From NCBI RefSeq assembly GCF_003555545.1, contig NZ_CP032157.1, positions 2,670,546 to 2,734,545 of the forward strand: 64,000 nucleotides of DNA, read 5' to 3'. The position numbers and the translations under genes are program-made. Position 1 is the stretch's first letter; each line of letters opens with the position of its first letter. This DNA is from Paraflavitalea soli (lineage in GTDB: Bacteria > Bacteroidota > Bacteroidia > Chitinophagales > Chitinophagaceae). Below, piece by piece: positions 35,468 to 46,960 of this stretch. The notes below the pieces were generated by a model. It saw nothing but the letters and a program-made list of their open reading frames with translations, did not search any database and was not told the DNA's origin.

Positions 35468-35511
35468 GTAACCCAGAAGTTACCTATACTTTTACGTAAC
35501 TTTAAAGTTAC
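35468..35511. promoter_or_regulatory. Two operator-like dyads GTAAC-N6-GTTAC upstream of the SRPBCC/ArsR operon
   Basis: GTAAC-CCAGAA-GTTAC is at 35468-35483, and the perfect palindrome GTAACTTTAAAGTTAC is at 35496-35511. Both have the same half-sites and the same 6-bp spacing, with centres 28 bp apart. The second ends 5 bases before the start codon. The ArsR-type protein encoded in the operon is the natural binder, giving autorepression. Confidence 0.65.
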
Positions 35512-35516
35512 TTATT

Positions 35517-35969
35517 ATGGAAAAGATAATTAAGCACCAGTTCTCTTACAACCATCCCGTTGAGACGGTTTGGGATTATCTCACAAACCCGGAATTACTG
35601 GGGCAATGGCTTATGAAAAATGATTTTCAACCCATTGTAGGACTTGACTTTCAATTCAGGACCAACCCGATACCCAGCCTCGATTTTGACGGCATATGCT
35701 ATTGCAAGGTATTGGCCGTAGTGCCTTTTAAAAAGCTGACCTGGTCCTGGAAGTGCGGCCCCGGTAATGGTGAGATCTCGCTTGACTCGATCGTTGAATG
35801 GACATTACAGCCAACAGAGAAAGGCACAGACCTGTTCCTGGCGCACAGTGGTTTTGCCAAAAAAGAAAACCTGGCCTTCTACAATGGTTTCCTGCATGGC
35901 TGGGTAGAAAAGTTCAACAACATCGCCAAACTCTTAGACCCTACATTCCATGGCACCATCCACACTTGA
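35517..35969 (+). CDS. SRPBCC/AHSA1-type protein
   Basis: A 150-residue Bet v 1-like protein. The opening IKHQFSYNHPVETVWDYLTNPELLGQWLMKNDFQP, the core KLTWSWKC and the ending FLHGWVEKFNNIAKLL are typical of the AHSA1/CalC-like family. Such proteins are very often encoded with a small ArsR regulator, as here, where the reading frames overlap by 20 bases. Ligand and physiological role are unknown; protection against a lipophilic toxic compound is one known role in the wider family. Confidence 0.9.
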   Translation: MEKIIKHQFSYNHPVETVWDYLTNPELLGQWLMKNDFQPIVGLDFQFRTNPIPSLDFDGICYCKVLAVVPFKKLTWSWKCGPGNGEISLDSIVEWTLQPTEKGTDLFLAHSGFAKKENLAFYNGFLHGWVEKFNNIAKLLDPTFHGTIHT

Positions 35970-36279
35970 TGTATTCCAGGTGATCGGCGATCCCAGCAGG
36001 CGCAGGATGCTGATGCTGCTCTCTGAAGAACGCCTCACCATCAACAACCTGGCAGATAATTTCGATATGAGCCGCCCTGCTGTGTCAAAGCATATCAAGG
36101 TACTGTACAATGCGGGTTTTATTGCTATCGAAGACATTGGCCGGGAACGGTATTGTACCTTGAAAAAAGACGGCTTCGAAGAACTGAAGGAATGGCTCTC
36201 TTATTTTGATAATTTCTGGGCATCGAAACTGAAGAAGTTAGGATCACTCATGGACAAAAAATCTCCTCCTAAAAAATAA
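35950..36279 (+). CDS. ArsR family winged-helix regulator
   Basis: A 109-residue regulator with the helix-turn-helix DVFQVIGDPSRRRMLMLLSEERLTINNLADNFDMSRPAVSKHIKVLYNAGFI followed by the wing GRERYCTLKKDGFEEL. It has no Cys metal site, so it is of the SRPBCC-linked, non-metal ArsR kind. It probably represses its own operon by binding the two dyads just upstream. The start overlaps the end of the SRPBCC gene. Confidence 0.93.
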   Translation: MAPSTLDVFQVIGDPSRRRMLMLLSEERLTINNLADNFDMSRPAVSKHIKVLYNAGFIAIEDIGRERYCTLKKDGFEELKEWLSYFDNFWASKLKKLGSLMDKKSPPKK

Positions 36280-36295
36280 ACAACCCTATTAACTT

Positions 36296-37027
36296 ATGAA
36301 TATAGGAATTATCGGCTCCGGTGAAATGGGACGTTGTCTGGCAGCCAAGTTGGTGAAAGGAGGACATACCATTACAATGGCCAACTCCAGGGGACCAGCC
36401 TCACTACAGGAATTTACGAAGGGGATCGGCGCAATAGCAGCCACAGTAGAAGAAGCCATCCTCCACCAACAAGTGATCATCGTTTCCATTCCGACTAAAA
36501 ATGTACCCAATCTTCCCATTGACCTGTTTAGACAACTGCCGGAAAACGTGGTAGTCATTGACACGGGCAACTACTACCCCAACCTGCGCGATGGCGCCAT
36601 CACGGCCATCGACCAAACCGGCATTGAAAGCTGGTGGGTGCAGCAGCAACTGGGTGTGCCTGTAGTGAAGGTATTCAACGCCATCCTGGCCACCAGTCTG
36701 GAAGCACTGGGCCGTCCGAAAGGAGATAGAAACCGTATCGCTTTACCAGTGGCAGGCGACCATAAAAAAGCAAAAGATGTAGTGTTTCAGCTGGTAGACG
36801 AACTCGGCTTTGACGCTTTTGATGTGGGTCCTATTGTACTATCCTGGAAACAGCAGCCAGGTACACCCCTCTATTGCAGGGACATCGATCTTGCTGAATT
36901 AAAGAAAAGAGCCGATGCCATGGGTACCATCTGGTCGGATGTGCGCGACCAACTCACGGCCCAACGAAAAGCCGACGAAGCACTGATGGCCGCGGATTAT
37001 CCGGCCTACCTGCGCGGCTTGCAGTAA
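36296..37027 (+). CDS. NADPH-dependent F420 reductase-like NAD(P)-binding protein
   Basis: A 243-residue protein with an N-terminal NAD(P)-binding Rossmann motif, IGIIGSGEMGRCLAAKLVKGGH, and a following NSRGP that suits NADPH. The body has VVIDTGNYYPNLRDG and VKVFNAILATSLEALGRPKGDRNRIALPVAGD, as in the F420_oxidored family. Bacteroidota lack F420, so such proteins likely act on another substrate with NADP. It follows the ArsR gene by 16 bases and may share its regulation. Confidence 0.85.
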   Translation: MNIGIIGSGEMGRCLAAKLVKGGHTITMANSRGPASLQEFTKGIGAIAATVEEAILHQQVIIVSIPTKNVPNLPIDLFRQLPENVVVIDTGNYYPNLRDGAITAIDQTGIESWWVQQQLGVPVVKVFNAILATSLEALGRPKGDRNRIALPVAGDHKKAKDVVFQLVDELGFDAFDVGPIVLSWKQQPGTPLYCRDIDLAELKKRADAMGTIWSDVRDQLTAQRKADEALMAADYPAYLRGLQ

Positions 37028-37058
37028 TAATAATATCCTATCGATAACACCTTACAAA

Positions 37059-37097
37059 CAAGCAGCCTTCAAACTCAATGAATTTGAAGGCTGCTTG
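37059..37097. terminator. Bidirectional hairpin terminator between convergent genes
   Basis: CAAGCAGCCTTCAAA and TTTGAAGGCTGCTTG form a 15-bp perfect stem with a 9-base loop. It lies between the F420-reductase-like gene and the end of the susD-like gene. Confidence 0.85.
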
Positions 37098-37151
37098 CTT
37101 TTCTTAATCCTATAGCGGAAAACTTACACCCGCTTAGTGAGCGGAGTGAAG

Positions 37152-38660
37152 CTATTTTAACAGGTTGGGATTGTTTTGTTCCTCGGCCTGCGGGATCGCG
37201 AAAATATAATAAGGACTGTTTGCAACAAAGGCGGTACCATCGGCAAATTTCAAGGCGGTATGATACCTGGCCGGCACTTGCTTAACAACGCCATCGGGTG
37301 TAGTGATCGTCACCTTCCGGTCGTTCCCACTGCCGTCCACATAAGGCTTGCGTACAACAGGTAGCTGATTGCGGATAATGTCCGACAGTGCAAAACCTTC
37401 TCCCCACAATTCTTTACGACGCTCTACCAGGATCGCTTCGATCAACTGTTCTTTGGTAGCACCCACGGTGTTGAAAGCAGTGGCTCCACGGGCAGCACGT
37501 AAGGTATTGAGCGCAGCCGCACCATCATTGATATTGTTGTCACGGGCATATCCTTCTGCTTTGATCAATAGCGCCTCGGCACTTCTCATCAACACCAGGT
37601 CACCGGTCTGGTCGGCACGGAACTTGAACTTTTTATATTGCAGGTTGCCTTCGCGTCCGGGATTACCATCCCAGGAGAAAAGGGTTTTACGAATATCACC
37701 TGCTTCAAAAAGGTCGCCAAAGAATGGATCGGCCATGAAGCTGTAGTAATAAGAGGAAGCGGAAGACACATCGAGGAAGTGCAAGGCATAGCTGCCATCA
37801 CTCTGACTGGGAATCTCCGGGTGTCCCCATATCCACTCCGAATTGTTCACATCATTGAATCCCTTGCTGTAATCAGCCTGTGGCATCAGCGGGTAATTCT
37901 TCAGGGCAGCATCGGCAGCCTCTGCAGCGGGCACCCATCTTCCCATATTCAGGTAAGCGCGTGCCAGCAGTCCGTTTACTACATCCGCATTGATCTTGTA
38001 TTTAGCCGTTCGCTGATAACCTTCCAATGCGCCTTTTGCTTCGAGCAGGTCGGAAAGGATCAAGGCATAGATCTCTTTTAAAGTAGCCTTGGGATTGCCG
38101 CGTGTAGTATCAGCAGTAGGTGTGGTATAGATCGGCGCTGTTTTGGTCAGCGAATCCTTCAGGTAAGAGAACTGGTAAAACGAAGCAATGGTAAGATAGG
38201 TATTTGCCCGCAGCGCCAGCGCCTGCCCCTTCAATACCTTTTTGGCCGTAGCGTCGCCGGTCACCTTGTCCACATTGGCTATGATGATATTGTTGTTGTT
38301 GATGATCTTGTACAACTGATTCCAGATCGCATTGAGACGGCTTTGTGTTTTATCATTCATTTGCGTGAACCGGTACACTGGTGCAAAACTGTATTTGGTG
38401 GTGATCAGCGCTACATCATTACCCATTACATCACTCACCAGCGAAATGGTCTTATAACCAGGATTACCGAAGGTACCACCGTAAAAATCATCCATCATGG
38501 ATGCCCAGGTACCTTCCGACAAGGCGGTCAGATTGGCAACGGTCTTCAATACAATCTCTTCAGGAACTGCATTGGAGGGGGATGTGTCTAATTGCTTGTT
38601 GCAGGCTGATAAACTGATTGCCAGCCCTGCGATGAATATATATGATCTGTATGATTTCAT
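37152..38660 (-). CDS. SusD/RagB-like outer-membrane lipoprotein
   Basis: A 502-residue lipoprotein. The start at MKSYRSYIFIAGLAISLSAC gives a signal peptide and lipobox with Cys20; a longer frame would run to the susC stop. The body has SusD-type helices (TPR-like) such as ALALRANTYLTIASFYQFSY and VNGLLARAYLNMGRW, and the typical late motif LMRSAEALLIKAEGYAR followed by EAILVERRKELWGEGFALSDIIR. It caps the SusC transporter encoded upstream and binds the nutrient at the surface. The ligand is unknown, as no glycoside hydrolase or peptidase is near. Confidence 0.93.
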   Translation of the reverse strand: MKSYRSYIFIAGLAISLSACNKQLDTSPSNAVPEEIVLKTVANLTALSEGTWASMMDDFYGGTFGNPGYKTISLVSDVMGNDVALITTKYSFAPVYRFTQMNDKTQSRLNAIWNQLYKIINNNNIIIANVDKVTGDATAKKVLKGQALALRANTYLTIASFYQFSYLKDSLTKTAPIYTTPTADTTRGNPKATLKEIYALILSDLLEAKGALEGYQRTAKYKINADVVNGLLARAYLNMGRWVPAAEAADAALKNYPLMPQADYSKGFNDVNNSEWIWGHPEIPSQSDGSYALHFLDVSSASSYYYSFMADPFFGDLFEAGDIRKTLFSWDGNPGREGNLQYKKFKFRADQTGDLVLMRSAEALLIKAEGYARDNNINDGAAALNTLRAARGATAFNTVGATKEQLIEAILVERRKELWGEGFALSDIIRNQLPVVRKPYVDGSGNDRKVTITTPDGVVKQVPARYHTALKFADGTAFVANSPYYIFAIPQAEEQNNPNLLK

Positions 38661-38683
38661 AAATTGATAATTTGATGTGAACA

Positions 38684-41600
38684 TTATAAACCTACCTGCA
38701 GCCCTACAGAGATCGTTTTCATTTGCGGATACTGGTAATAAGTGGTACCATCAATAGACTGCTCGGGGTCCATACCCTTATGACCATAGAAGGTCAGCAG
38801 GTTTTCACCCAGTCCATATACCTTGGCCGACCTCAATCCGATCTTCGCCAACAGGCTTGCCGGAAGATTATAACCCAGGGATACCTGTTTCAGACGTGCA
38901 TAGGTAGCATCGTACAGGAAACGAGTGGAGGTAGAAGTCCAGGACAGGTCATCTGTTGTAAAACGGGGTACGTTGGTATTCGGTTTGTCGGCAGTCCAGC
39001 GGTTGAGCAGCTCAGTCGACCAGTTACGGCCGGGTGATACAGCGCCCGTAAGCATGGATATATAATCCGCATCCAGCACTTTACCGCCGATGCTGTAAGC
39101 AAACACAAAAGACAATTCCACTTCCTTATAACTGAGCGAGCTGGTAACGCCACCCGTTACATCCGGCAGAGAAGAGCCCGCATAGTACTGTGTTCCCTGT
39201 GAATAAGTAGTAGTAGTTTCCTTTTTGCCATCCGCTGCGGTCTTATACCACATAGGATTGCCGGTAGCAGGATCAACACCGGCCCACTCGCGCAGGAAGA
39301 AATCATATACCGACGTACCTACCATCAGTTTCTTGGTGCCACTGATGATCTCTTTTTGCGGCAGGGAGGTGATCTCGTTCTTATTGTGTGCGAGGTTAAT
39401 GCCTACTGTCCATCTCCAGTCACGGTTACTAACCGGCACTACATTCAGTTCCAGTTCTACGCCTGAATTGCGCAGCTCCCCGATATTGGCGCTCACGGAA
39501 GTGAAACCGGTAGAACCCGCCAGCGGCCTGGAATAGAGCAGGTCTTTACTGGTCCTCCTGTAATAGTTGATGCTACCATAGATACGGTTTTTCAGGAAAC
39601 CGTAGTCAACACCTACGTTCAGGTTGAGGTTGGTTTCCCACTTCAGTCCGGGTGTAGGCAGGCGGGATGTGATCACCCCACCATTGCCCAGGTTGTTCTT
39701 GATACTGTACAGCGCGAGGTAATTATAATATCCCGAAAGGTTGTCATTGCCCGAAGCGCCATAGCTGGCCTTTAAGGTCAATGCGCTCAACCAATCCACT
39801 GACTTCAGGAAATCTTCTTCCGACAAACGCCAGGAAGCGCCGGTAGACCAGAAAGTACCCCAGCGGGAATCGGGCGAGAAACGGGATGAACCATCACGGC
39901 GAACAGAGGCCGTGAAGAAGTATTTACCCAGGTAATTGTATTGCCCTTGCCCGAAAAAGCTGAGTTTGGCATAATTGTCAGCATTGCCGGTAAAATCGTT
40001 GAGCTGTGAGGCCGCTACCGGTTCATAGAGATCAGGCAGCGCAAATTTCTGCCGGCTTCCACTCAGTCCGCTGGTGTTCAGTTTATAATATTCCTGACCA
40101 GCCAACAGGCTGATATGATGCCCGCCTTCCACGTCGAGATCATAGGTAGCAATATTGTTCCAGGTATAAGCGAGGAACCGGTTACTGCTTTTGCTTACCG
40201 CGCCGCCAATGGCCGCATCTTCGCCAACAGTCGGGTTGGTATAATACAAGGAATTACTATTGGTATAATCCAGGTTGAAGCTGGTCTTTATTTTTAATGC
40301 TTTCGTGATCGTCGCTTCGAGGTAAGTACGGGCCGACAGGTTCTCATTGGTATTTCTTGATTTGTTTAGAGGCAAAGAGCCAATGAGGTTATAACGAGCC
40401 AGTGCAGCGTTGGGCCGGTAAGTGCCGTAGTCGAATTGTTGCTGGCCATTCGCATCCAGCTTATAGCTGCCATCCGGGTTGCGTTGGTAAATGGGATAGA
40501 AACCGGGAATGGTACGGCCAAACAGCACCACATTCGTTTGCTTCGAATCGGAGGAAGTGGGATAATCCTGCGACGTACTGGCGCCATTGAGGTTGAGGCC
40601 CACTTTCAGCCAGGGCTTGGCCTGCAGCGTCAGGTTGCTTCTGAAATTGTACCGTTTGAAACCGGAAGCCAGGTAAGCACCTTCATTGTTGGTATATCCT
40701 CCACCAATATAATAAGTAGATTTTTCCCCGCCCCCTGAGAAGCTGAGCTGTGCCTGTGTGTACTGGGCATTCTGCAGCATGGCATCTTCCCAGTCGTCAT
40801 TCCAAAGTGGTTTGGCTCCTGGAACGATCTTACCATCCAGACCCACCGGCTGCGCAAAACCAGGACCGTAAGGATTAATACCCAGGTCGGTCACTACCCT
40901 GCCGCTGGCCGTAGCGGCTGCCTGTGCAGCTGTTTGTCCATTGGTGAGCGCTTTATTGCGCAGCGCTTCCCAGTACAATTCAAAGTATTGATCCGTGCCG
41001 AGCTTATCATAATCTTTCACCGCACGACTGCTCCATCCTTGATTGATGGTGGCATTGATGGCCACATCAGCCCCTTTCTTTCCCTGCTTGGTGGTGATGA
41101 TGATCACCCCATTGGCGGCCCGTGAGCCGTAGAGGTTGGCCGCCGTAGCGTCTTTCAGGATACTGATGGTGGCAATATCTGCCGGATCGAGTGCATTGAT
41201 ATCTCCATCGTAAGGAGCGCCATCCACCACAAACAACGGTGCGCTGGAAGCGTTGATACTTCCTACGCCGCGGATGCGGATGGTAGAACCGTTACCGGGC
41301 TGTCCATTGGCGGAGGTGGTTTGTATACCTGGCGCCAGGCCCTGGAGTGCATTGGTGATATTGGGAGTGAGGCGGTTGTTGACCTTATCAGCAGAAATGG
41401 TGGCCACAGCGCCCGGATAACCCGATCGCTTTACCGTAGTATACGCTACGGCTACCACTTCTTCCAGTGTACTATTATCGGTTTTCAATAGAATGGTAAT
41501 GTCCGTCTGTCCACCTTTTACTTCCACTTCGGATGTTTCTCTTCCTACAAATGAGATCGTCAACACGCCTTTATCATCGGGCAATGCCAGTTCGAAACGA

Positions 41601-41773
41601 CCTTGCGCATTGGTAATAACTGAGCGGTTGGATTTTTTGAGGGCGACTGTAGCGCCTTCGAGGGGCTGCTTGTTTTCCGCGGCCAGGATCACGCCGCGTA
41701 TTTGTTTTGTTTGAGCGAATAGCCCGGTACTGAATAGCAGGATCAGTGCGAGCAAGCCTTGTTTTTGTAGCAT
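38684..41773 (-). CDS. SusC/RagA-family TonB-dependent transporter
   Basis: A 1029-residue receptor with a signal peptide (ending GLFAQT). It has a carboxypeptidase-regulatory domain (QIRGVILAAENKQPLEGATV, then TNAQGRFELALP), the SusC-specific plug start LEEVVAVAYTTVKRSGYPGAVATIS and the plug motif RIRGVGSINASSAPLFVVDGAPYDGDINALDPADIATISILKDATAANLYGSRAANGVIIITTK. A 22-strand barrel follows. It lacks an N-terminal STN domain and no sigma/anti-sigma pair is beside it, so control is likely by another route. It forms a pair with the susD-like gene that follows after 23 bases. Confidence 0.95.
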   Translation of the reverse strand: MLQKQGLLALILLFSTGLFAQTKQIRGVILAAENKQPLEGATVALKKSNRSVITNAQGRFELALPDDKGVLTISFVGRETSEVEVKGGQTDITILLKTDNSTLEEVVAVAYTTVKRSGYPGAVATISADKVNNRLTPNITNALQGLAPGIQTTSANGQPGNGSTIRIRGVGSINASSAPLFVVDGAPYDGDINALDPADIATISILKDATAANLYGSRAANGVIIITTKQGKKGADVAINATINQGWSSRAVKDYDKLGTDQYFELYWEALRNKALTNGQTAAQAAATASGRVVTDLGINPYGPGFAQPVGLDGKIVPGAKPLWNDDWEDAMLQNAQYTQAQLSFSGGGEKSTYYIGGGYTNNEGAYLASGFKRYNFRSNLTLQAKPWLKVGLNLNGASTSQDYPTSSDSKQTNVVLFGRTIPGFYPIYQRNPDGSYKLDANGQQQFDYGTYRPNAALARYNLIGSLPLNKSRNTNENLSARTYLEATITKALKIKTSFNLDYTNSNSLYYTNPTVGEDAAIGGAVSKSSNRFLAYTWNNIATYDLDVEGGHHISLLAGQEYYKLNTSGLSGSRQKFALPDLYEPVAASQLNDFTGNADNYAKLSFFGQGQYNYLGKYFFTASVRRDGSSRFSPDSRWGTFWSTGASWRLSEEDFLKSVDWLSALTLKASYGASGNDNLSGYYNYLALYSIKNNLGNGGVITSRLPTPGLKWETNLNLNVGVDYGFLKNRIYGSINYYRRTSKDLLYSRPLAGSTGFTSVSANIGELRNSGVELELNVVPVSNRDWRWTVGINLAHNKNEITSLPQKEIISGTKKLMVGTSVYDFFLREWAGVDPATGNPMWYKTAADGKKETTTTYSQGTQYYAGSSLPDVTGGVTSSLSYKEVELSFVFAYSIGGKVLDADYISMLTGAVSPGRNWSTELLNRWTADKPNTNVPRFTTDDLSWTSTSTRFLYDATYARLKQVSLGYNLPASLLAKIGLRSAKVYGLGENLLTFYGHKGMDPEQSIDGTTYYQYPQMKTISVGLQVGL

Positions 41774-42129
41774 ATACTTGTTAATTAATAAATGGAATAG
41801 TCATCCCCTTTACCATCATGATAAGACGATAAAGGGCAAACCAATGTCAGCACAGCCCGCTGTGCGAACCAGTCAGTATTTTTTAGTAAGTGTCAAAAAG
41901 GGTCGTTGGTCTGTATTGCAGCAACAAGTGAACGGCACATATAAGTTGGGCAACTATCTCAGGGGGTGTTATGAAATAGCAGTTATCCTATTGTGGCTTG
42001 TTGGCGCTGCAAATATAATACTACAAATTAAACCCCACTAAAACAGTAGACTTAATTACCGGAGCGGAAGTATAAATGGTGAATGTGATGGATGATTGAC
42101 AGGAACTGGATAATTTCTTTCTTACATAC
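41774..42129. promoter_or_regulatory. Non-coding leader and promoter region of the susCD-like pair
   Basis: About 350 bases without a convincing gene. On the minus strand TATATTTG (plus positions 42010-42017, read CAAATATA) is an exact TAnnTTTG -7 element. It would give a leader of about 230 bases before susC. Within that leader GCACAG-CCCG-CTGTGC (41850-41865) forms a short hairpin. A plus-strand frame of 87 codons overlaps but has no family resemblance. Confidence 0.5.
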
Positions 42130-42915
42130 TCAATGCGTTCTGTAAAAGAAAACAGTCTCTGTAGGCTCTTTTCGCCATTTGCCGGCTTTATTGCCTGCTG
42201 CGGAGAAGGATTCAAAAACTTCTTTGTTGCAGCGCACGAGGAATGTATAATAGTTCCTATCCCGCATGGTCGATTGGTTGAGCACGTAATTGATGATGTA
42301 TGTATTTTGTGGCGTAACCCTTTCCAACCGCTTTTTCAGGCTGTCGATGGCTGCGCGGGAATGAGGATGCAGGTTATTGCGGCTTACCCTCACCTGGAAG
42401 TTGCCATCATAGATAACCGGGGGAATATCCGCAACGATGAAGCTTCTGTCAAGCAATTGCTTTTTCAGGTAGCTATTGGCTTCTTCCTTTGAACTGAACC
42501 TGACAAATTTGGCTTTGTACTTAAAGCGGTTGTCCTTTGCCAACTGCCTGATCTGTTTGGCATCAAATGTATAGGCGCGTCCTTTATATAAGACATAATT
42601 GTCTTCAAGGTTTACCTGCCAGGTGGCCAGTTGCTCATTATCGTCAACCAATGTAATTAAATAAAAGGCCCTTAACAATAACAGCCTGCCCTGATTTGCA
42701 TTTACCTCGGCGCCTGCAGTCAGCAGGGGTATAAAATGCTTAATATCGTCCGGATTGTCGAGTATGAAATTCATACGGTCTTTGGGATCTCCCTGCTGCA
42801 TTACGCCAAACATCCTTGACCTGGCAGTAATTTCTATCGTGTCTGTAGCGGGGCTGCTCCATGCGCACATGCTAACGGGTATACTCAATAATAGCAGACA
42901 TATTATCTTGTTCAT
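42130..42915 (-). CDS. Exported protein of unknown function
   Basis: A 261-residue protein with a signal peptide (MNKIICLLLLSIPVSMCAWS). The mature part is a soluble mixed alpha/beta protein with NFILDNPDDIKHFIPLLTAGAEV, YVLYKGRAYTFDAKQIRQLAKDNRF and a lysine-rich C-terminus. I do not recognise a family. The longer frame (to 43008) adds a basic stretch before the signal peptide and is not favoured. It lies alone between susC and katG, and no operon partner is visible. Confidence 0.7.
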   Translation of the reverse strand: MNKIICLLLLSIPVSMCAWSSPATDTIEITARSRMFGVMQQGDPKDRMNFILDNPDDIKHFIPLLTAGAEVNANQGRLLLLRAFYLITLVDDNEQLATWQVNLEDNYVLYKGRAYTFDAKQIRQLAKDNRFKYKAKFVRFSSKEEANSYLKKQLLDRSFIVADIPPVIYDGNFQVRVSRNNLHPHSRAAIDSLKKRLERVTPQNTYIINYVLNQSTMRDRNYYTFLVRCNKEVFESFSAAGNKAGKWRKEPTETVFFYRTH

Positions 42916-43144
42916 GTGGGGTGTATAGCGTTCAATGTAAAGATAAGGCAGAATGCCCCGCTGCAGCAGACGGTAGCTGCGCTCTTTTTTATTAACTTGT
43001 AGCTTCATTCCCCACTGCTGACCGGCCTGCTGACAACCCTGTTATAGCTGATATGAGCCAATAGATTTAGCCTATTGAAATATAGAATTAATTGATGGGG
43101 ATTATATTCCCAAAACCCTAATTTTATGGCCCCTGATCAGCTAA

Positions 43145-45454
<2,310 letters not shown>

Positions 45455-45484
45455 GTTTGATACTAAACATAGGCGAATAGTAAA

Positions 45485-45515
45485 AGAGCAGGCCTCCGAT
45501 AATGGAGGCCTCTCT
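45485..45515 (+). terminator. katG terminator
   Basis: AGGCCTCC-GATAAT-GGAGGCCT is a perfect 8-bp stem, extended by AGAG/CTCT around one unpaired C and followed by TTTATG. It lies 30 bases after katG. Confidence 0.8.
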
Positions 45516-45556
45516 TTATGTAAGTTTCGTGATTACCAGGAACCATTGTGTGGGCA

Positions 45557-46960
45557 CTATTCATCGTTTCTACGGACGCTGATACTCTTTTCTATGCCCA
45601 GTTTTTTCATCCGCGACGTGAGGGTGTTGGCATTGATATCGAGCAGTTCAGCAGCCCCGCCTTTACCAGAGATTTTCCAGTTGCATTTTTCGAGAACGGC
45701 AATGATGTGGTCCCGTTCGTTCTCTTCCATTGTCTTGATCCGCCTTGCGTCGGCCGTGACGTTGTCGGCAGGGCGACGAGACTCCACTGACAGCGAAATT
45801 TGATCAATCTCCGGTCCGTCTGTCAACAATACCGTGCGCTCCACAATGTTCTGCAATTCGCGCACGTTGCCCGGCCAGCTATACTGCAGCAATGTTTGAA
45901 TGGCCCCTTTAGAAAAGCTGTTGATCGTTTTTCCTGCCTGGCGGGCATGGATCTTCAAAAAATGCCGGGCCAGCGGCTCTATATCATCTTTCCGTTCGCG
46001 TAAAGGCAACAGGCGCAAAGGGAATACATTGAGGCGGTAGTAAAGATCTACCCGGAAACGACTGACCGCCACCTCCTGTTCAAGATCACGGTTGGTAGCG
46101 GCAATGATTCGTACATTGACCTTTTTGACCCGGCCGCCAATGCTTTCTATTTCCCTTTCCTGGAGCACACGTAAGAACTTTACCTGTGCATCCGGAGGCA
46201 ACTCCCCTATTTCATCCAGGAAAATAGTGCCGCCGTCGGCCTGCTCAAATTTGCCGATACGTTTTTGAAGAGCCCCCGTGAAAGCACCTTTTTCATGACC
46301 AAATAATTCCGACTCAATGAGGTTGGCAGGCAAGGCCCCACAATTCACGATCACAAATGGCTCCTTAGCGCGCGGCGAGGACTGGTGAATGGCCTGCGCC
46401 ACACGCTCCTTACCCGTACCATTTTCACCTACGATGAGCACAGATGTATTGGAAGGGGCCACGATCCTGATGCTCTTCAACAACTCCTGGTGAGCAGCTC
46501 CTCCACCAATGATGCCGCCAATGGCCTCATCGGTCTGCGGGCTGGGTGCTGGTTTCTCCGCGGCTTTTTCTGCAGCCTTGCTCACCAGTTTTTCCTGGTG
46601 CAGGTACCACGCCACATCCAGCATAACCAATACATCGCTTTTCCGGAATGGCTTCACCAGGAAACCATAGGGCCTGGTGCTTTTGGCAGCATCGAGCACA
46701 TCTTTATTGGAATTGGCCGAAAGATATACGAAGGGGATATTCTTTTTCTCCAGTGTCCTGGCAAGGTCGATGCCGGTCAGCGGCCCCTGCAAGAAAATGT
46801 CAAGCAGTACGAGATCAGGTTTTTCCTTTTCAATAATGGTGAGCGCGATGGGCACGGACCGTCCAATAGAACACACTTCATAACCGGCTCCCAGCAGGTT
46901 ATGTTTTAAGTTATTGGCTTCGATAAACTGATCTTCCACGATCAATATCCTGATGCTCAT
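45557..46960 (-). CDS. NtrC-family sigma54-dependent response regulator
   Basis: A 467-residue regulator. The receiver domain (1-120) has Asp54 in LVLLDIFLQGPL and Lys in FLVKPF. A linker rich in Ala/Glu/Pro follows. The AAA+ sigma54-interaction domain has Walker A VGENGTGKE, the sigma54-contact motif GAFTGA, Walker B GGTIFLDEIGEL and an arginine-finger region. The C-terminal Fis-type helix-turn-helix is GKGGAAELLDINANTLTSRMKKLGI. It is encoded directly after its kinase with a 4-base overlap. Sigma54 promoters nearby were not identified by eye. Confidence 0.95.
   Translation of the reverse strand: MSIRILIVEDQFIEANNLKHNLLGAGYEVCSIGRSVPIALTIIEKEKPDLVLLDIFLQGPLTGIDLARTLEKKNIPFVYLSANSNKDVLDAAKSTRPYGFLVKPFRKSDVLVMLDVAWYLHQEKLVSKAAEKAAEKPAPSPQTDEAIGGIIGGGAAHQELLKSIRIVAPSNTSVLIVGENGTGKERVAQAIHQSSPRAKEPFVIVNCGALPANLIESELFGHEKGAFTGALQKRIGKFEQADGGTIFLDEIGELPPDAQVKFLRVLQEREIESIGGRVKKVNVRIIAATNRDLEQEVAVSRFRVDLYYRLNVFPLRLLPLRERKDDIEPLARHFLKIHARQAGKTINSFSKGAIQTLLQYSWPGNVRELQNIVERTVLLTDGPEIDQISLSVESRRPADNVTADARRIKTMEENERDHIIAVLEKCNWKISGKGGAAELLDINANTLTSRMKKLGIEKSISVRRNDE

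Noticed and set aside
41778-42041. Plus-strand 87-codon frame upstream of susC
   Set aside because: It overlaps the presumed susC leader and promoter on the other strand, has no family resemblance and no promoter of its own.
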